Below, piece by piece: positions 45,580-53,600 of a stretch of DNA of 64,000 nucleotides (the first letter of the stretch is position 1; every line of letters begins with the position of its first letter). Location of the stretch: positions 1-64,000 of the forward strand of contig NZ_JBKEAE010000008.1 in assembly GCF_047971885.1 (NCBI RefSeq), in the 5' to 3' direction. Made by a program: the position numbers and the translations under genes. The notes beneath the pieces were generated by a model. The model did not search any database, was not told where the DNA came from, and saw only the letters and a program-made list of their open reading frames with translations. The DNA comes from Tropicimonas sp047971885. Its GTDB lineage: Bacteria > Pseudomonadota > Alphaproteobacteria > Rhodobacterales > Rhodobacteraceae.

Positions 45580-45718
45580 ATCCGTAGCACGATCTCGTAT
45601 CCGTGAGTCCCGGTGACTCGATACGAAATCACACTACCACAGACAGCATTCGACGCCGAACATTATTGGTGGTCGACAGACTATATAGCTTTACGACAAA
45701 CTACATTGGAACTTCACA
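45580..45718 (-). mobile_element. Putative right end of a Tn7-like element
   Basis: This 139-bp non-coding stretch lies between the tnsA-like gene and the glmS stop. Reading toward tnsA, it begins with TGT at 45718, exactly 25 nt after the glmS stop codon, where Tn7 inserts in E. coli. It contains two direct copies of TAGTYTGTCG (complement at 45674-45683 and 45694-45703), 20 bp apart, like the repeated TnsB sites of Tn7R. The likely 5-bp target duplicate is ACCAC at 45719-45723. Position and repeats are seen; identity as Tn7R is inferred. Confidence 0.6.
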
Positions 45719-45743
45719 ACCACCAGATGCCGGGACTGAACAC

Positions 45744-47561
45744 CTACTCCACAGTTACCGATTTGGCCAGGTTCCGTGGTTGATCGACGTCCGTGCCTTT
45801 TGCGACGGCCGCGTCGTAGGCGAGGAGTTGCGCCGGCAGGGCGTAGAGGATGGGGGCGAGCTGTGGCGGGACGGCGGGCATGATCATGGTTTGCCAGCAG
45901 CCGTCCGAAGCCATGCGGGCGCCTTCGGGATCGGTGATCAGCAGCACCTTTCCGCCGCGCGCCATGACCTCCTGCATGTTCGAGACGGTCTTGTCGAACA
46001 ATCCGTCGCTCGGCGCCATGACGATTACCGGAACGGTCTTGTCGACCAGCGCGATGGGACCGTGCTTCAGTTCGCCCGATGCGTAGCCTTCGGCGTGAAT
46101 GTAGCTGATTTCCTTCAGCTTCAGCGCCCCCTCTAGCGCCAGCGGATACATCGCCCCGCGTCCGAGGAACAGCACGTCGCGCGCCTCGGAGATCCCCTTG
46201 GCGACCTCGGCGATACGGGCGGATTGCGCGAGGGCGAAATTCATCAGTCCGGGCAGGCGCCGCAGGTTGGCGAGGCTCTCCTCAAGCTCGTCCCGGTAGA
46301 TATAGCCGCGCTCGAACCCCGCCTTGAGCGCCAGCAGGTGGAGCACCGACAACTGGCAGGTGAACGCCTTGGTCGAGGCGACGCCGATTTCGGCCCCGGC
46401 GCAGATCGGCAGCACAACGTCGGATTCGCGGGCGATCGAGCTCTCGGTGACGTTGACAACCGAGGCGATACGGGCGGCCTTGCCCTCGCAATAGCGCAGG
46501 GCGGCCAGCGTATCGGCCGTCTCGCCCGACTGGCTGACAAAGATGGCCAGCGTCCGCGGGGCGACCGGCGGTTCGCGGTAGCGGAACTCCGACGCGACGT
46601 CGATTTCGACCGGCAGGTGGGCGATCTGCTCGAACCAGTATTTGGCCACGAAACAGGCATAGAAGGCGGTGCCGCAGGCAACCATCTTGATGTGGTCGAA
46701 CTGGCTGAAATCGATGCCCGGATCGGGAAGCCGGATGTCGCCCGCAGCCAGATAATGGGCCAGCGCCTCGCCCAGAACCGTTGGCTGCTCGTGAATTTCC
46801 TTGGCCATAAAATGGCGGTAGCCACCCTTTTCGATCCGGGCGAGGTCGATATGCACCGTCTTGACCGGCCGGTTGACGAGACGGCCGTCCCGATCGCGGA
46901 TTTCAATCGCACTGCGGCTGAGACAGGCCCAGTCGCCTTCCTCGAGATAGGTGATCCGGTTGGTCAGCGGCGCCAGTGCCATGGCGTCGGAACCGACATA
47001 GACCTCTCCCTCGCCATGGCCGATGGCCAGTGGCGAGCCCTTGCGGGCAACGATCATCAGGTCATCTTCGCCCTCGAAGAGGAGCGCCAGCGCATAGGCC
47101 CCGCTGAGCCGTTCTATGGCGCGGGCGGCGGCCTCGCAATGCGGCAGCCCCTGATCCAGGTGGTGCTGGACCAGCAGGGCGATGACCTCGGTATCCGTTT
47201 CGCTTTCGAAGCACATTCCGGCCGCTTCGAGTTCGCTGCGCAGTTCGCGGAAATTCTCGATGATCCCGTTATGCACCACCGCCACGGTCCGGGCGCGATG
47301 CGGATGGGCGTTCTGCACGCTCGGCGCGCCGTGCGTCGCCCAGCGGGTGTGGCCGATGCCCGCCTTGCCGGCCAGCGGTTCGTGGACCAGCAGGTCCGAC
47401 AGGTTGATCAGCTTGCCCACGGCACGGCGCCGGTCGAGCGCGCCGTCGTTGACGGTGGCGATCCCGGCGCTGTCATAGCCGCGGTATTCGAGCCGCTTGA
47501 GGGCTTCGACCAGGATCGGCGCAACCTCGTGATCGCCGAGCACTCCGACAATTCCGCACAT
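45744..47561 (-). CDS. glmS: Glutamine-fructose-6-phosphate aminotransferase (isomerizing)
   Basis: A 605-residue enzyme making glucosamine-6-phosphate for peptidoglycan and LPS. The glutaminase domain begins MCGIVGVLGD with catalytic Cys2, then LEYRGYDSAGIA and GHTRWATHG. Two SIS domains (about residues 285-420 and 455-590) contain FVSQSGETADTLAAL and GRGAMYPLALEGALKLKEI. It ends LAKSVTVE, the conserved C-terminus whose DNA forms the TnsD binding site of attTn7. Its ATG overlaps the glmU stop by one base, so glmU-glmS is one operon. Confidence 0.97.
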   Translation of the reverse strand: MCGIVGVLGDHEVAPILVEALKRLEYRGYDSAGIATVNDGALDRRRAVGKLINLSDLLVHEPLAGKAGIGHTRWATHGAPSVQNAHPHRARTVAVVHNGIIENFRELRSELEAAGMCFESETDTEVIALLVQHHLDQGLPHCEAAARAIERLSGAYALALLFEGEDDLMIVARKGSPLAIGHGEGEVYVGSDAMALAPLTNRITYLEEGDWACLSRSAIEIRDRDGRLVNRPVKTVHIDLARIEKGGYRHFMAKEIHEQPTVLGEALAHYLAAGDIRLPDPGIDFSQFDHIKMVACGTAFYACFVAKYWFEQIAHLPVEIDVASEFRYREPPVAPRTLAIFVSQSGETADTLAALRYCEGKAARIASVVNVTESSIARESDVVLPICAGAEIGVASTKAFTCQLSVLHLLALKAGFERGYIYRDELEESLANLRRLPGLMNFALAQSARIAEVAKGISEARDVLFLGRGAMYPLALEGALKLKEISYIHAEGYASGELKHGPIALVDKTVPVIVMAPSDGLFDKTVSNMQEVMARGGKVLLITDPEGARMASDGCWQTMIMPAVPPQLAPILYALPAQLLAYDAAVAKGTDVDQPRNLAKSVTVE

Positions 47562-48916
47562 CAGGATTTTCCTTCGGCCAGCTTTGCCTTGATGGCGCGC
47601 AGGCGGCTCATCAGCCGCCGCGCGAATTCGGGCTTGTTTTCCTGGCGGGGCCGGGCGATGGCCATGGCACCCGCCGGCACGTCCATCGTCACCACGGTTC
47701 CCGTCGCCGTCATCGCCTCGTCGCCGATACGCACCGGCGCCACCAGCATCGTATCCGACCCGATGAAGACATCGGCACCGATCTCGGTCCGGTGCTTCAT
47801 GTGGCCGTCGTAATTGCAGGTGATCGTTCCGGCACCGATATTGCTGCGCGCGCCGATGCCCGCATCGCCGATATAGCTCAGGTGGTTGATCTTGGCGCCC
47901 TCCTCCACCTGCGCGTTCTTGACCTCGACAAAATTGCCGACGCGCACGTTTTCGGCCAGTTCCGCGCCGAGGCGCAGGCGGGCATAGGGGCCGACGACCG
48001 CCCCGCGCGAGACATGGCAGCCTTCGAGATGGCTGAAGGCGCGGATACGGGCGCCGGTCTCGACCGTCACCCCGGGGCCGAACCAGACATCGGGCTCGAC
48101 CGTCGCATCGCGCCCGATGGCGGTGTCGTAGCTGAACCAGACGGTATCGGGCGCCTGAAGCGTCACCCCGTTGTCGAGCGCCTCGGCACGGGCGCGCGCC
48201 TGAAACGCCGCTTCGGCGGCGGCAAGGTCACGCCGGGAATTCACCCCCATCGTCTCGGCTTCATCGCAGGTGACCGCCGTCGCCGAAAGCCCGCGCCGGC
48301 GGGCGATGCCGATGATATCGGTCAGATAGTATTCGCCGGCAGCGTTGTCGTTGCCAACCGCTTCGATCAGGTCGAACAGAAGACCGGCATCGGCGCAGAT
48401 CACCCCGGAGTTGCACAGCGTGATCGCCCGTTCCGCTGCGGTCGCATCCTTGAACTCGACAATGCGCTCCAGTTCGTCACCGTTCATCACCAGCCGGCCA
48501 TACCGCCCGGGATCGGCGGCTTCGAACCCCAGCACGACAACCGCATGGCCGTCCCGCGCCTCAAGCATCGACCGAAGCGTTCCGGGCCGGATGAACGGGG
48601 TATCGCCGTATAGGACGATCACCTCGCCCTCGAACCCGTCCAGCGCCTCGCGCGCCTGCGCAACCGCGTGGGCCGTGCCGAGCCGTTCGCGCTGAACGAC
48701 AACCTGCGCCTCGGGGTCGATGTCCCGAACCGACGCTTCGACCGTTTCGGCGCCGTGGCCGGCGACGATCACGGTTTTCCATGGCTCCAGCGCCGCGCCC
48801 GAAAGCATGGCGTGATGCAACAGGGAGGTGCCGGCCACCTGATGCAGGACCTTGGGCAGGTCCGATTTCATCCGGGTTCCCTGTCCGGCGGCAAGGATGA
48901 CAAGACTGGTGGACAT
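47561..48916 (-). CDS. glmU: Bifunctional GlmU: GlcNAc-1-P uridyltransferase / GlcN-1-P acetyltransferase
   Basis: A 451-residue enzyme making UDP-GlcNAc. The N-terminal Rossmann uridyltransferase domain starts LVILAAGQGTRMKSDLPKVL, with YGDTPFIRPGTL near residue 103 and the metal-site region near 225. The C-terminal left-handed beta-helix (about 250-450) shows hexapeptide repeats such as IGRDATVEPDVWFGPGVTVE and AGTITCNYDGHMKHRTEIG. The start at 48916 is chosen because the family begins there; the frame extends upstream without similarity. First gene of glmU-glmS. Confidence 0.96.
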   Translation of the reverse strand: MSTSLVILAAGQGTRMKSDLPKVLHQVAGTSLLHHAMLSGAALEPWKTVIVAGHGAETVEASVRDIDPEAQVVVQRERLGTAHAVAQAREALDGFEGEVIVLYGDTPFIRPGTLRSMLEARDGHAVVVLGFEAADPGRYGRLVMNGDELERIVEFKDATAAERAITLCNSGVICADAGLLFDLIEAVGNDNAAGEYYLTDIIGIARRRGLSATAVTCDEAETMGVNSRRDLAAAEAAFQARARAEALDNGVTLQAPDTVWFSYDTAIGRDATVEPDVWFGPGVTVETGARIRAFSHLEGCHVSRGAVVGPYARLRLGAELAENVRVGNFVEVKNAQVEEGAKINHLSYIGDAGIGARSNIGAGTITCNYDGHMKHRTEIGADVFIGSDTMLVAPVRIGDEAMTATGTVVTMDVPAGAMAIARPRQENKPEFARRLMSRLRAIKAKLAEGKS

Positions 48917-49012
48917 GGTGCTGCTCTTTTCTTCTGTCCGGTTCCGTATTACGCGGGGAGCATACCGGCGCAAGAGGCGGCCGGTCACATGCGGTGACAC
49001 TCTGTAACAGGA

Positions 49013-49705
49013 TTGGGCGCGGCGCGCCCGGGGGCTGCCTTGCGCACGGTTATCTTCGATCTCGACGGAACGCTTGCCGATACCAGCGGCGACCTGATCG
49101 CGGCGGCAAACGCCTGTTTCGAAGGGCTTGGCCTCGGCTCGCCGCTCGATCGGGCCGCCGATGCCGCCACGGCCTTTCACGGCGGGCGGGCGATGCTGCA
49201 GCTCGGATTCGAACGGCTGAATGCCGCCGATATCGCGCCACTGGTCGAAACGCAGTTTCCCCTGCTGCTGGATCATTACGAGGCGGCGATAGACGTTCAC
49301 ACGCGGCTTTATCCCGGTGCGATCGAGGCGGTGGACAAACTGGCCTCGGCCGGCCACCCGGTCGGCATCTGTACCAACAAGCCCGCATACCTTGCCGAGA
49401 AACTGCTGCGGCGGCTTGGGGTGCGCGGTGCCTTCGCCTCGCTGATCGGTGCGGATACGCTACCGGTGCGCAAGCCGGACCCCAGGCCGCTGGCGGCCTC
49501 GATCGAACGGGCCGGCGGCTCGGTCCGGCGCGCGGTTCTGGTGGGCGATACCATCACCGACCGGCAAACCGCCCGCGCCGCCGGCATCCCCTGCGTCCTC
49601 GTCACTTTCGGGCCGGAAGGGCGCGCCGTCGCAGCGCTCGAACCCGAAGCGCTGCTCGATCGTTTCGGCGATCTGCCGGCGATCGTCGGCGGGCTGCCGG
49701 GCTGA
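49013..49705 (+). CDS. gph: Phosphoglycolate phosphatase-like HAD hydrolase
   Basis: A 230-residue HAD phosphatase (about 221 if it starts at the TTG at 49040, giving LRTVIFDLDGTL). Motif I is FDLDGTLADT with the nucleophile Asp and acid/base Asp; motif II ICTNKP; motif III Lys in RKPDPRPL; motif IV VGDTITDRQTA. A helical cap lies between motifs I and II. Members recover 2-phosphoglycolate from DNA repair or photorespiration. It is divergent from glmU; the two share a 96-bp promoter spacer. Confidence 0.88.
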   Translation: MGAARPGAALRTVIFDLDGTLADTSGDLIAAANACFEGLGLGSPLDRAADAATAFHGGRAMLQLGFERLNAADIAPLVETQFPLLLDHYEAAIDVHTRLYPGAIEAVDKLASAGHPVGICTNKPAYLAEKLLRRLGVRGAFASLIGADTLPVRKPDPRPLAASIERAGGSVRRAVLVGDTITDRQTARAAGIPCVLVTFGPEGRAVAALEPEALLDRFGDLPAIVGGLPG

Positions 49706-49713
49706 GGCTGCGA

Positions 49714-50133
49714 TCAGTATTCCAGCGAAATGGCCGCCGCACTGCTGACGGCAAGCCCGTTTGCGCAATCAGCAGGTCGATCGGTTTCGCCGGCGCAGGC
49801 CGAAACCCGTTCGACCATCAGGCGCGAGATATCCTCGCAGCCAATGCCCACAAGGTCGAACTGCTGCACCTTGCTGCGGCCGGCACCGATGCCGCCGAGA
49901 CGAAAATCCACCTGCCGGTCGAAGGTACCGCCGGCATCGAACACGGCGGTAAGGAGCGAGACATCGACCAGCGCCGGCCCACCTGCGTTGTGCAGCACGA
50001 ATGTCAGCCGGCATCCGGTTTCGACGGGATCGGCGCGGTTGAGCTCCAGCGCCAGCCCGGCAGGCTGCGCTTCTGCGGGCGACAGCGCGCAGGCACCGGT
50101 CAGTGCGGCGGCAAGAACATGGGTGCGGGGCAT
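49714..50133 (-). CDS. Hypothetical exported protein
   Basis: A 139-residue protein starting MPRTHVLAAALTGACALSPA, a Sec signal peptide ending near AEAQ. The mature part has a beta-rich pattern with CRLTFVLHNAGGPALVDVSL and three further cysteines that could form disulfides in the periplasm. I do not recognise the family. A start seven codons upstream (MQDDPKP) is also possible. It converges on gph with 8 bp between stops. Confidence 0.72.
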   Translation of the reverse strand: MPRTHVLAAALTGACALSPAEAQPAGLALELNRADPVETGCRLTFVLHNAGGPALVDVSLLTAVFDAGGTFDRQVDFRLGGIGAGRSKVQQFDLVGIGCEDISRLMVERVSACAGETDRPADCANGLAVSSAAAISLEY

Positions 50134-50438
50134 CGGCTTCGGATCGTCTTGCATCTGGCGGGTGTGATAGTACCCAACGGCGCTAGCATGGCGCGCAGCG
50201 GGCGGAAAGCGCCCCGTCGCCCGGTTTTTCCCGGCCGTTGTCGGGATGTGACGGCCGGGAGTATTTCGCACCTGCGGCATTTTTGCATGTGAGCGCAAAC
50301 TGATGCTGCAACTGCACAATCGCCCGCCCGCGAGCCTTTCATTCAACATACGGTCATGAAAGAGAGTTGGCAGGAGGGGACAAATGCCGATGGGAGGTTC
50401 CGGGCGCCTCCGCGTCGTGTCGCGCCGAGGCTCGGACG
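50134..50438. promoter_or_regulatory. Spacer with an inverted repeat upstream of the MaoC-Pta gene
   Basis: No gene is seen in this 305-bp stretch. It contains TTTGC-N8-GCAAA (50282-50299), followed by TGC/GCA-rich sequence to 50316, about 140 bp before the MaoC-Pta start. Such TTTGC/GCAAA arms recall sites of short-chain fatty-acid or PHA regulators in Rhodobacteraceae, but the match is loose and the role is inferred. Confidence 0.35.
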
Positions 50439-51836
50439 ATGGAAGAGATCATGACCGTACTTACCAATACGCCCTGGGACGAATTGCAGATCGGCATGGA
50501 AGCCGAGGTGCGCCGCGTCTGCCGGGCCGACGATTTTTATGTTTTTGCCAATATTACCGGCAACATGAACCCCAAGCACTTTCCCCGCTTCAAGGATCTG
50601 GATGGCGCGGCGCTGCAGGAACCGGTGGCGCCGGCGATGTGGGTTTCGACGCTGATTTCCTCGGCGCTCGGCAACAAGCTGCCGGGGCCGGGAACGCTCT
50701 ACAAGTCACAATGTCTGGAGTTTTTCGAACGTGCCTTTGCCGGCGATGAACTGATCATCCGCGTCAGGGTGACCGAGAAACTGCCGGATCGCGTCGCGCG
50801 CTTCGCCTGCCGGGTCGACACGACCGATGGCAAGAAACTGGCCGAGGGCACGGCGGATGTCCATGTGCCCACCGTGCGCATCGACTACCGGGTCGACGAC
50901 ATACCGGGGCTGATCGTCCAGCGGCATATCCATTTCGACGCGCTTCTTTCGGAAGCCGAGCCGCTGCCGCCGATCATGACCGCCGTCGTCGCCCCCGAGA
51001 CCGAGGATTCGCTGCTGGGGCCGCTGCTGGGCTACGACCATACGCTGATCCACCCGATCCTGATCGGGAGCGCGGCAAGGATACGCGATGCCGCCGGGAA
51101 GATCGGGCGCGACATCTCGGGCTTCGATATCATCGACGAGCCGGATCACGCCCGCGCCGCGGCGCTTGGCGTGCGCATGGTCAACGACGGACTGGCGGCG
51201 GCGCTGATGAAGGGCAACCTGCATACCGACCTGCTGCTGGGCGAGGTGGTCAAGCGCGACGGCGGGCTGCGCACCGGGCGCCGCCTGTCGCATGTCTTTG
51301 TCATGGATGTACCGGGCCTGACCCATCTGCTGCTGATCTCGGACGGTGCGATCAATATCGCGCCCGATCTGGAAACCAAGGTCGATATCACGCAGAACGC
51401 GATCGACCTGGCGCATACGCTGGGGATAGCCGAGCCCAAGGTCGGGGTCCTTTCCGCCGTCGAAACCCTGAACCCGAAGATTCAGTCGACGCTCGATGCG
51501 GCGGCGCTTTCCAAGATGGCCGAGCGCGGCCAGATCAAGGGCGCGCTGGTTGACGGGCCACTGGCGCTGGACAACGCTGTCAATATTCAGGCCGCACGGA
51601 CCAAGGGCATCCGGTCGCTGGTTGCCGGGCAGGCCGATATCCTGATCGCGCCGACGCTGGAATCGGCGAACATGCTGGCCAAGGAACTGACCTTCATTGC
51701 CCATGCCGAGGCGGGCGGGATCGTCATGGGGGCAAAATGCCCGGTGATCCTGACCAGCCGCGCCGACGACGATCAGGCGCGCCTGGTGTCCTGCGCGGTC
51801 GCGGCGCTTTATGCGCACCGCAAACCGCTGACCTGA
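50439..51836 (+). CDS. Fused MaoC-like enoyl-CoA hydratase / phosphate acetyltransferase
   Basis: A 465-residue two-domain protein. Residues about 5-150 are a MaoC-type hot-dog hydratase (DDFYVFANITGNMNPKHF and an EPVAPAMWVSTLISSALG helix). Residues about 165-465 are a phosphate acetyl/butyryltransferase (DLLLGEVVKRDGGLRTGRRL, LISDGAINIAPDLETKVDI, VDGPLALDNAV). The annotated family is bifunctional enoyl-CoA hydratase/phosphate acetyltransferase, usually linked to acetate, butyrate or PHB metabolism. GAGG eight bases before the ATG supports 50439; an ATG at 50451 is possible. Confidence 0.9.
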   Translation: MEEIMTVLTNTPWDELQIGMEAEVRRVCRADDFYVFANITGNMNPKHFPRFKDLDGAALQEPVAPAMWVSTLISSALGNKLPGPGTLYKSQCLEFFERAFAGDELIIRVRVTEKLPDRVARFACRVDTTDGKKLAEGTADVHVPTVRIDYRVDDIPGLIVQRHIHFDALLSEAEPLPPIMTAVVAPETEDSLLGPLLGYDHTLIHPILIGSAARIRDAAGKIGRDISGFDIIDEPDHARAAALGVRMVNDGLAAALMKGNLHTDLLLGEVVKRDGGLRTGRRLSHVFVMDVPGLTHLLLISDGAINIAPDLETKVDITQNAIDLAHTLGIAEPKVGVLSAVETLNPKIQSTLDAAALSKMAERGQIKGALVDGPLALDNAVNIQAARTKGIRSLVAGQADILIAPTLESANMLAKELTFIAHAEAGGIVMGAKCPVILTSRADDDQARLVSCAVAALYAHRKPLT

Positions 51837-51942
51837 ACGGATATCGGGCCGAACCGGAACCGGCCATCCATCCGGTTCCGCGCACGATGCACTTTTCCGG
51901 CAACCGGCCGGACCCATGCGAAAGAACCAGAAGGGGCACAAG

Positions 51943-52929
51943 ATGAAGACGCGTATGCTTGGCGCAAACGGATTCAAGGTCAGCGAGATCGGACTCGGCT
52001 GCTGGCAGATCGGCGCCGACTGGGGAACCGGGGTTTCCCGCGATATCGGGGCGGAGATCCTGACCACCGCAGCCAGCCACGGTGTTACCTTCTTCGACAC
52101 CGCCGATGTCTATGGCAACGGCCGCAGCGAGGACATGATCGGCCAGTTCCTGAAGCACTACGACGATGGCCCGATCCGTGTTGCCACCAAGTTCGGCCGG
52201 GGAGTGGGCGTCTATCCCGATGGCTACACCGAAGACGCGCTGCGCCGCAGCGTCGATGCATCGCGCGCACGGCTGGGGGTCGAGGCGCTCGACCTGATCC
52301 AACTTCACTGCATCCCGACCGAAGTTCTGCGTGACGGTACGATATTCGACTGGCTGCGCAGGTTGCAGCAGGAGGGTGCGATCCGCCACTTCGGCGCCAG
52401 TGTCGAGACCGTCGAGGAGGGCCTGATCTGTCTTGGGCAGGAGGGGTTGCTGTCGCTCCAGGTGATCTTCAACCTGTTCCGCCAGAAACTGGTAACCGAC
52501 CTGTTCCCGCAGGCCCAGGATAAAGGCGTGGGCATCATCGTCCGCCTGCCGCTGGCCAGCGGTCTGCTCAGCGGCAAGTTCTCCGCCGATACGGTGTTTC
52601 CGCAAGACGATCACCGCAACTTCAACCGCGACGGCGCCGCCTTCAACGTGGGCGAGACCTTTGCCGGGCTGCCGTTCGAAAAGGGGGTCGAACTGACCGA
52701 GGATCTGCGGACCATGCTGCCCGAGGGAATGACGCTGGCGAAGATGGCACAGCGCTGGATTCTCGATCATCCGGCGGTATCGACGATCATCCCGGGCGCC
52801 AGCGCACCCGACCAGATCCTGCGCAATACCGGTGCCTCGGACATGCCGCCGCTGCCAAAGGCGCTGCACGAGAAACTGGCGGCTTTCTATGTCGCGAAGG
52901 TCGAGAACAATATCCGCGGCCCCTACTGA
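51943..52929 (+). CDS. Aldo/keto reductase
   Basis: A 328-residue NADPH-dependent TIM-barrel reductase. It begins MKTRMLGANGFKVSEIGLGC, has the catalytic Asp/Tyr in FFDTADVYGNGRSE, Lys in RVATKFGRG, and the NADP-binding C-terminal part STIIPGASAPDQILRN. The start follows AGAAGGGG. It stands 106 bp after the MaoC-Pta gene and converges on the ArsR-type regulator. The substrate is unknown. Confidence 0.9.
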   Translation: MKTRMLGANGFKVSEIGLGCWQIGADWGTGVSRDIGAEILTTAASHGVTFFDTADVYGNGRSEDMIGQFLKHYDDGPIRVATKFGRGVGVYPDGYTEDALRRSVDASRARLGVEALDLIQLHCIPTEVLRDGTIFDWLRRLQQEGAIRHFGASVETVEEGLICLGQEGLLSLQVIFNLFRQKLVTDLFPQAQDKGVGIIVRLPLASGLLSGKFSADTVFPQDDHRNFNRDGAAFNVGETFAGLPFEKGVELTEDLRTMLPEGMTLAKMAQRWILDHPAVSTIIPGASAPDQILRNTGASDMPPLPKALHEKLAAFYVAKVENNIRGPY

Positions 52930-52947
52930 GGCCCCGTTGCGATGCGG

Positions 52948-53379
52948 TCAGCTGGCGGCGGACCCGTCCCCGGCCGCCGCGTTGTCCGACGCCGGCAATG
53001 GCGCGCGGTCTTCCCCGTCCGGGCCGCAGAACAGATCGTAGACGACTTCGAGTATCCGGCGCGGCCGGTTGTCGGCGAGCGAATAATAGATCGTCTTGCC
53101 GTCTCGGCGCGGCTGGACGAGCCCTTCGAGCCTGAGCCGGCTCAACTGCTGCGAAACGGCGGCCTGCCGGGCCGACAGCAGGCTTTCGAGTTCCGACACC
53201 GATTTTTCGCCATTCACCAGGTGACACAATATCATCAGCCGCCCCTCGTGGCTGATCGCCTTGAGGAAACCGGCGGCATCCCGGGCCCGGGTGACGATAC
53301 GATCCATGTCATCACCCGATGTCCGGTCATCGAACACCGGATGTGCGGTCTCCCGGTCGGAATATGAAAGGCGGTCCAT
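52948..53379 (-). CDS. ArsR-family regulator, BigR/SqrR-like
   Basis: A 143-residue winged-helix repressor. The recognition region is SVSELESLLSARQAAVSQQL followed by the wing RRDGKTIYY. It lacks the CxCxC metal site of ArsR/SmtB, but has two cysteines, Cys52 (MILCHLV) and Cys118 (DLFCG), 66 residues apart, the same spacing as Cys41 and Cys107 of the sulfide/persulfide sensor SqrR. It is therefore probably a redox or persulfide-responsive repressor. No sulfide oxidation genes are in the window, so its target is unknown. The first 25 residues may be replaced by a shorter start at MDRIVTRARD. Confidence 0.82.
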   Translation of the reverse strand: MDRLSYSDRETAHPVFDDRTSGDDMDRIVTRARDAAGFLKAISHEGRLMILCHLVNGEKSVSELESLLSARQAAVSQQLSRLRLEGLVQPRRDGKTIYYSLADNRPRRILEVVYDLFCGPDGEDRAPLPASDNAAAGDGSAAS

Positions 53380-53600
53380 TCGTTCTGCACCCCACTGACG
53401 GAGTCGAGAATTGCATCCGAACCGGCTGTTTTCAAGGCAGACCGGCAATGTTGGCGGAAATCGGGCGGCGAAACGGCCCGTCTGTGCGAACGCTGACACT
53501 CGCCTGCCGGCGGGCGGCCCTGCGCGAATCGACCGAAAGGCGAACGATTCTCCGGCTTTCAGACCGATCCGGAAACACACCTGTCCTGCGTTCGATCCGG

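Noticed and set aside
45603..46136. 177-codon plus-strand frame across the glmS 3' end
   Set aside because: Antisense to glmS and to the transposon end; no ribosome site or similarity.
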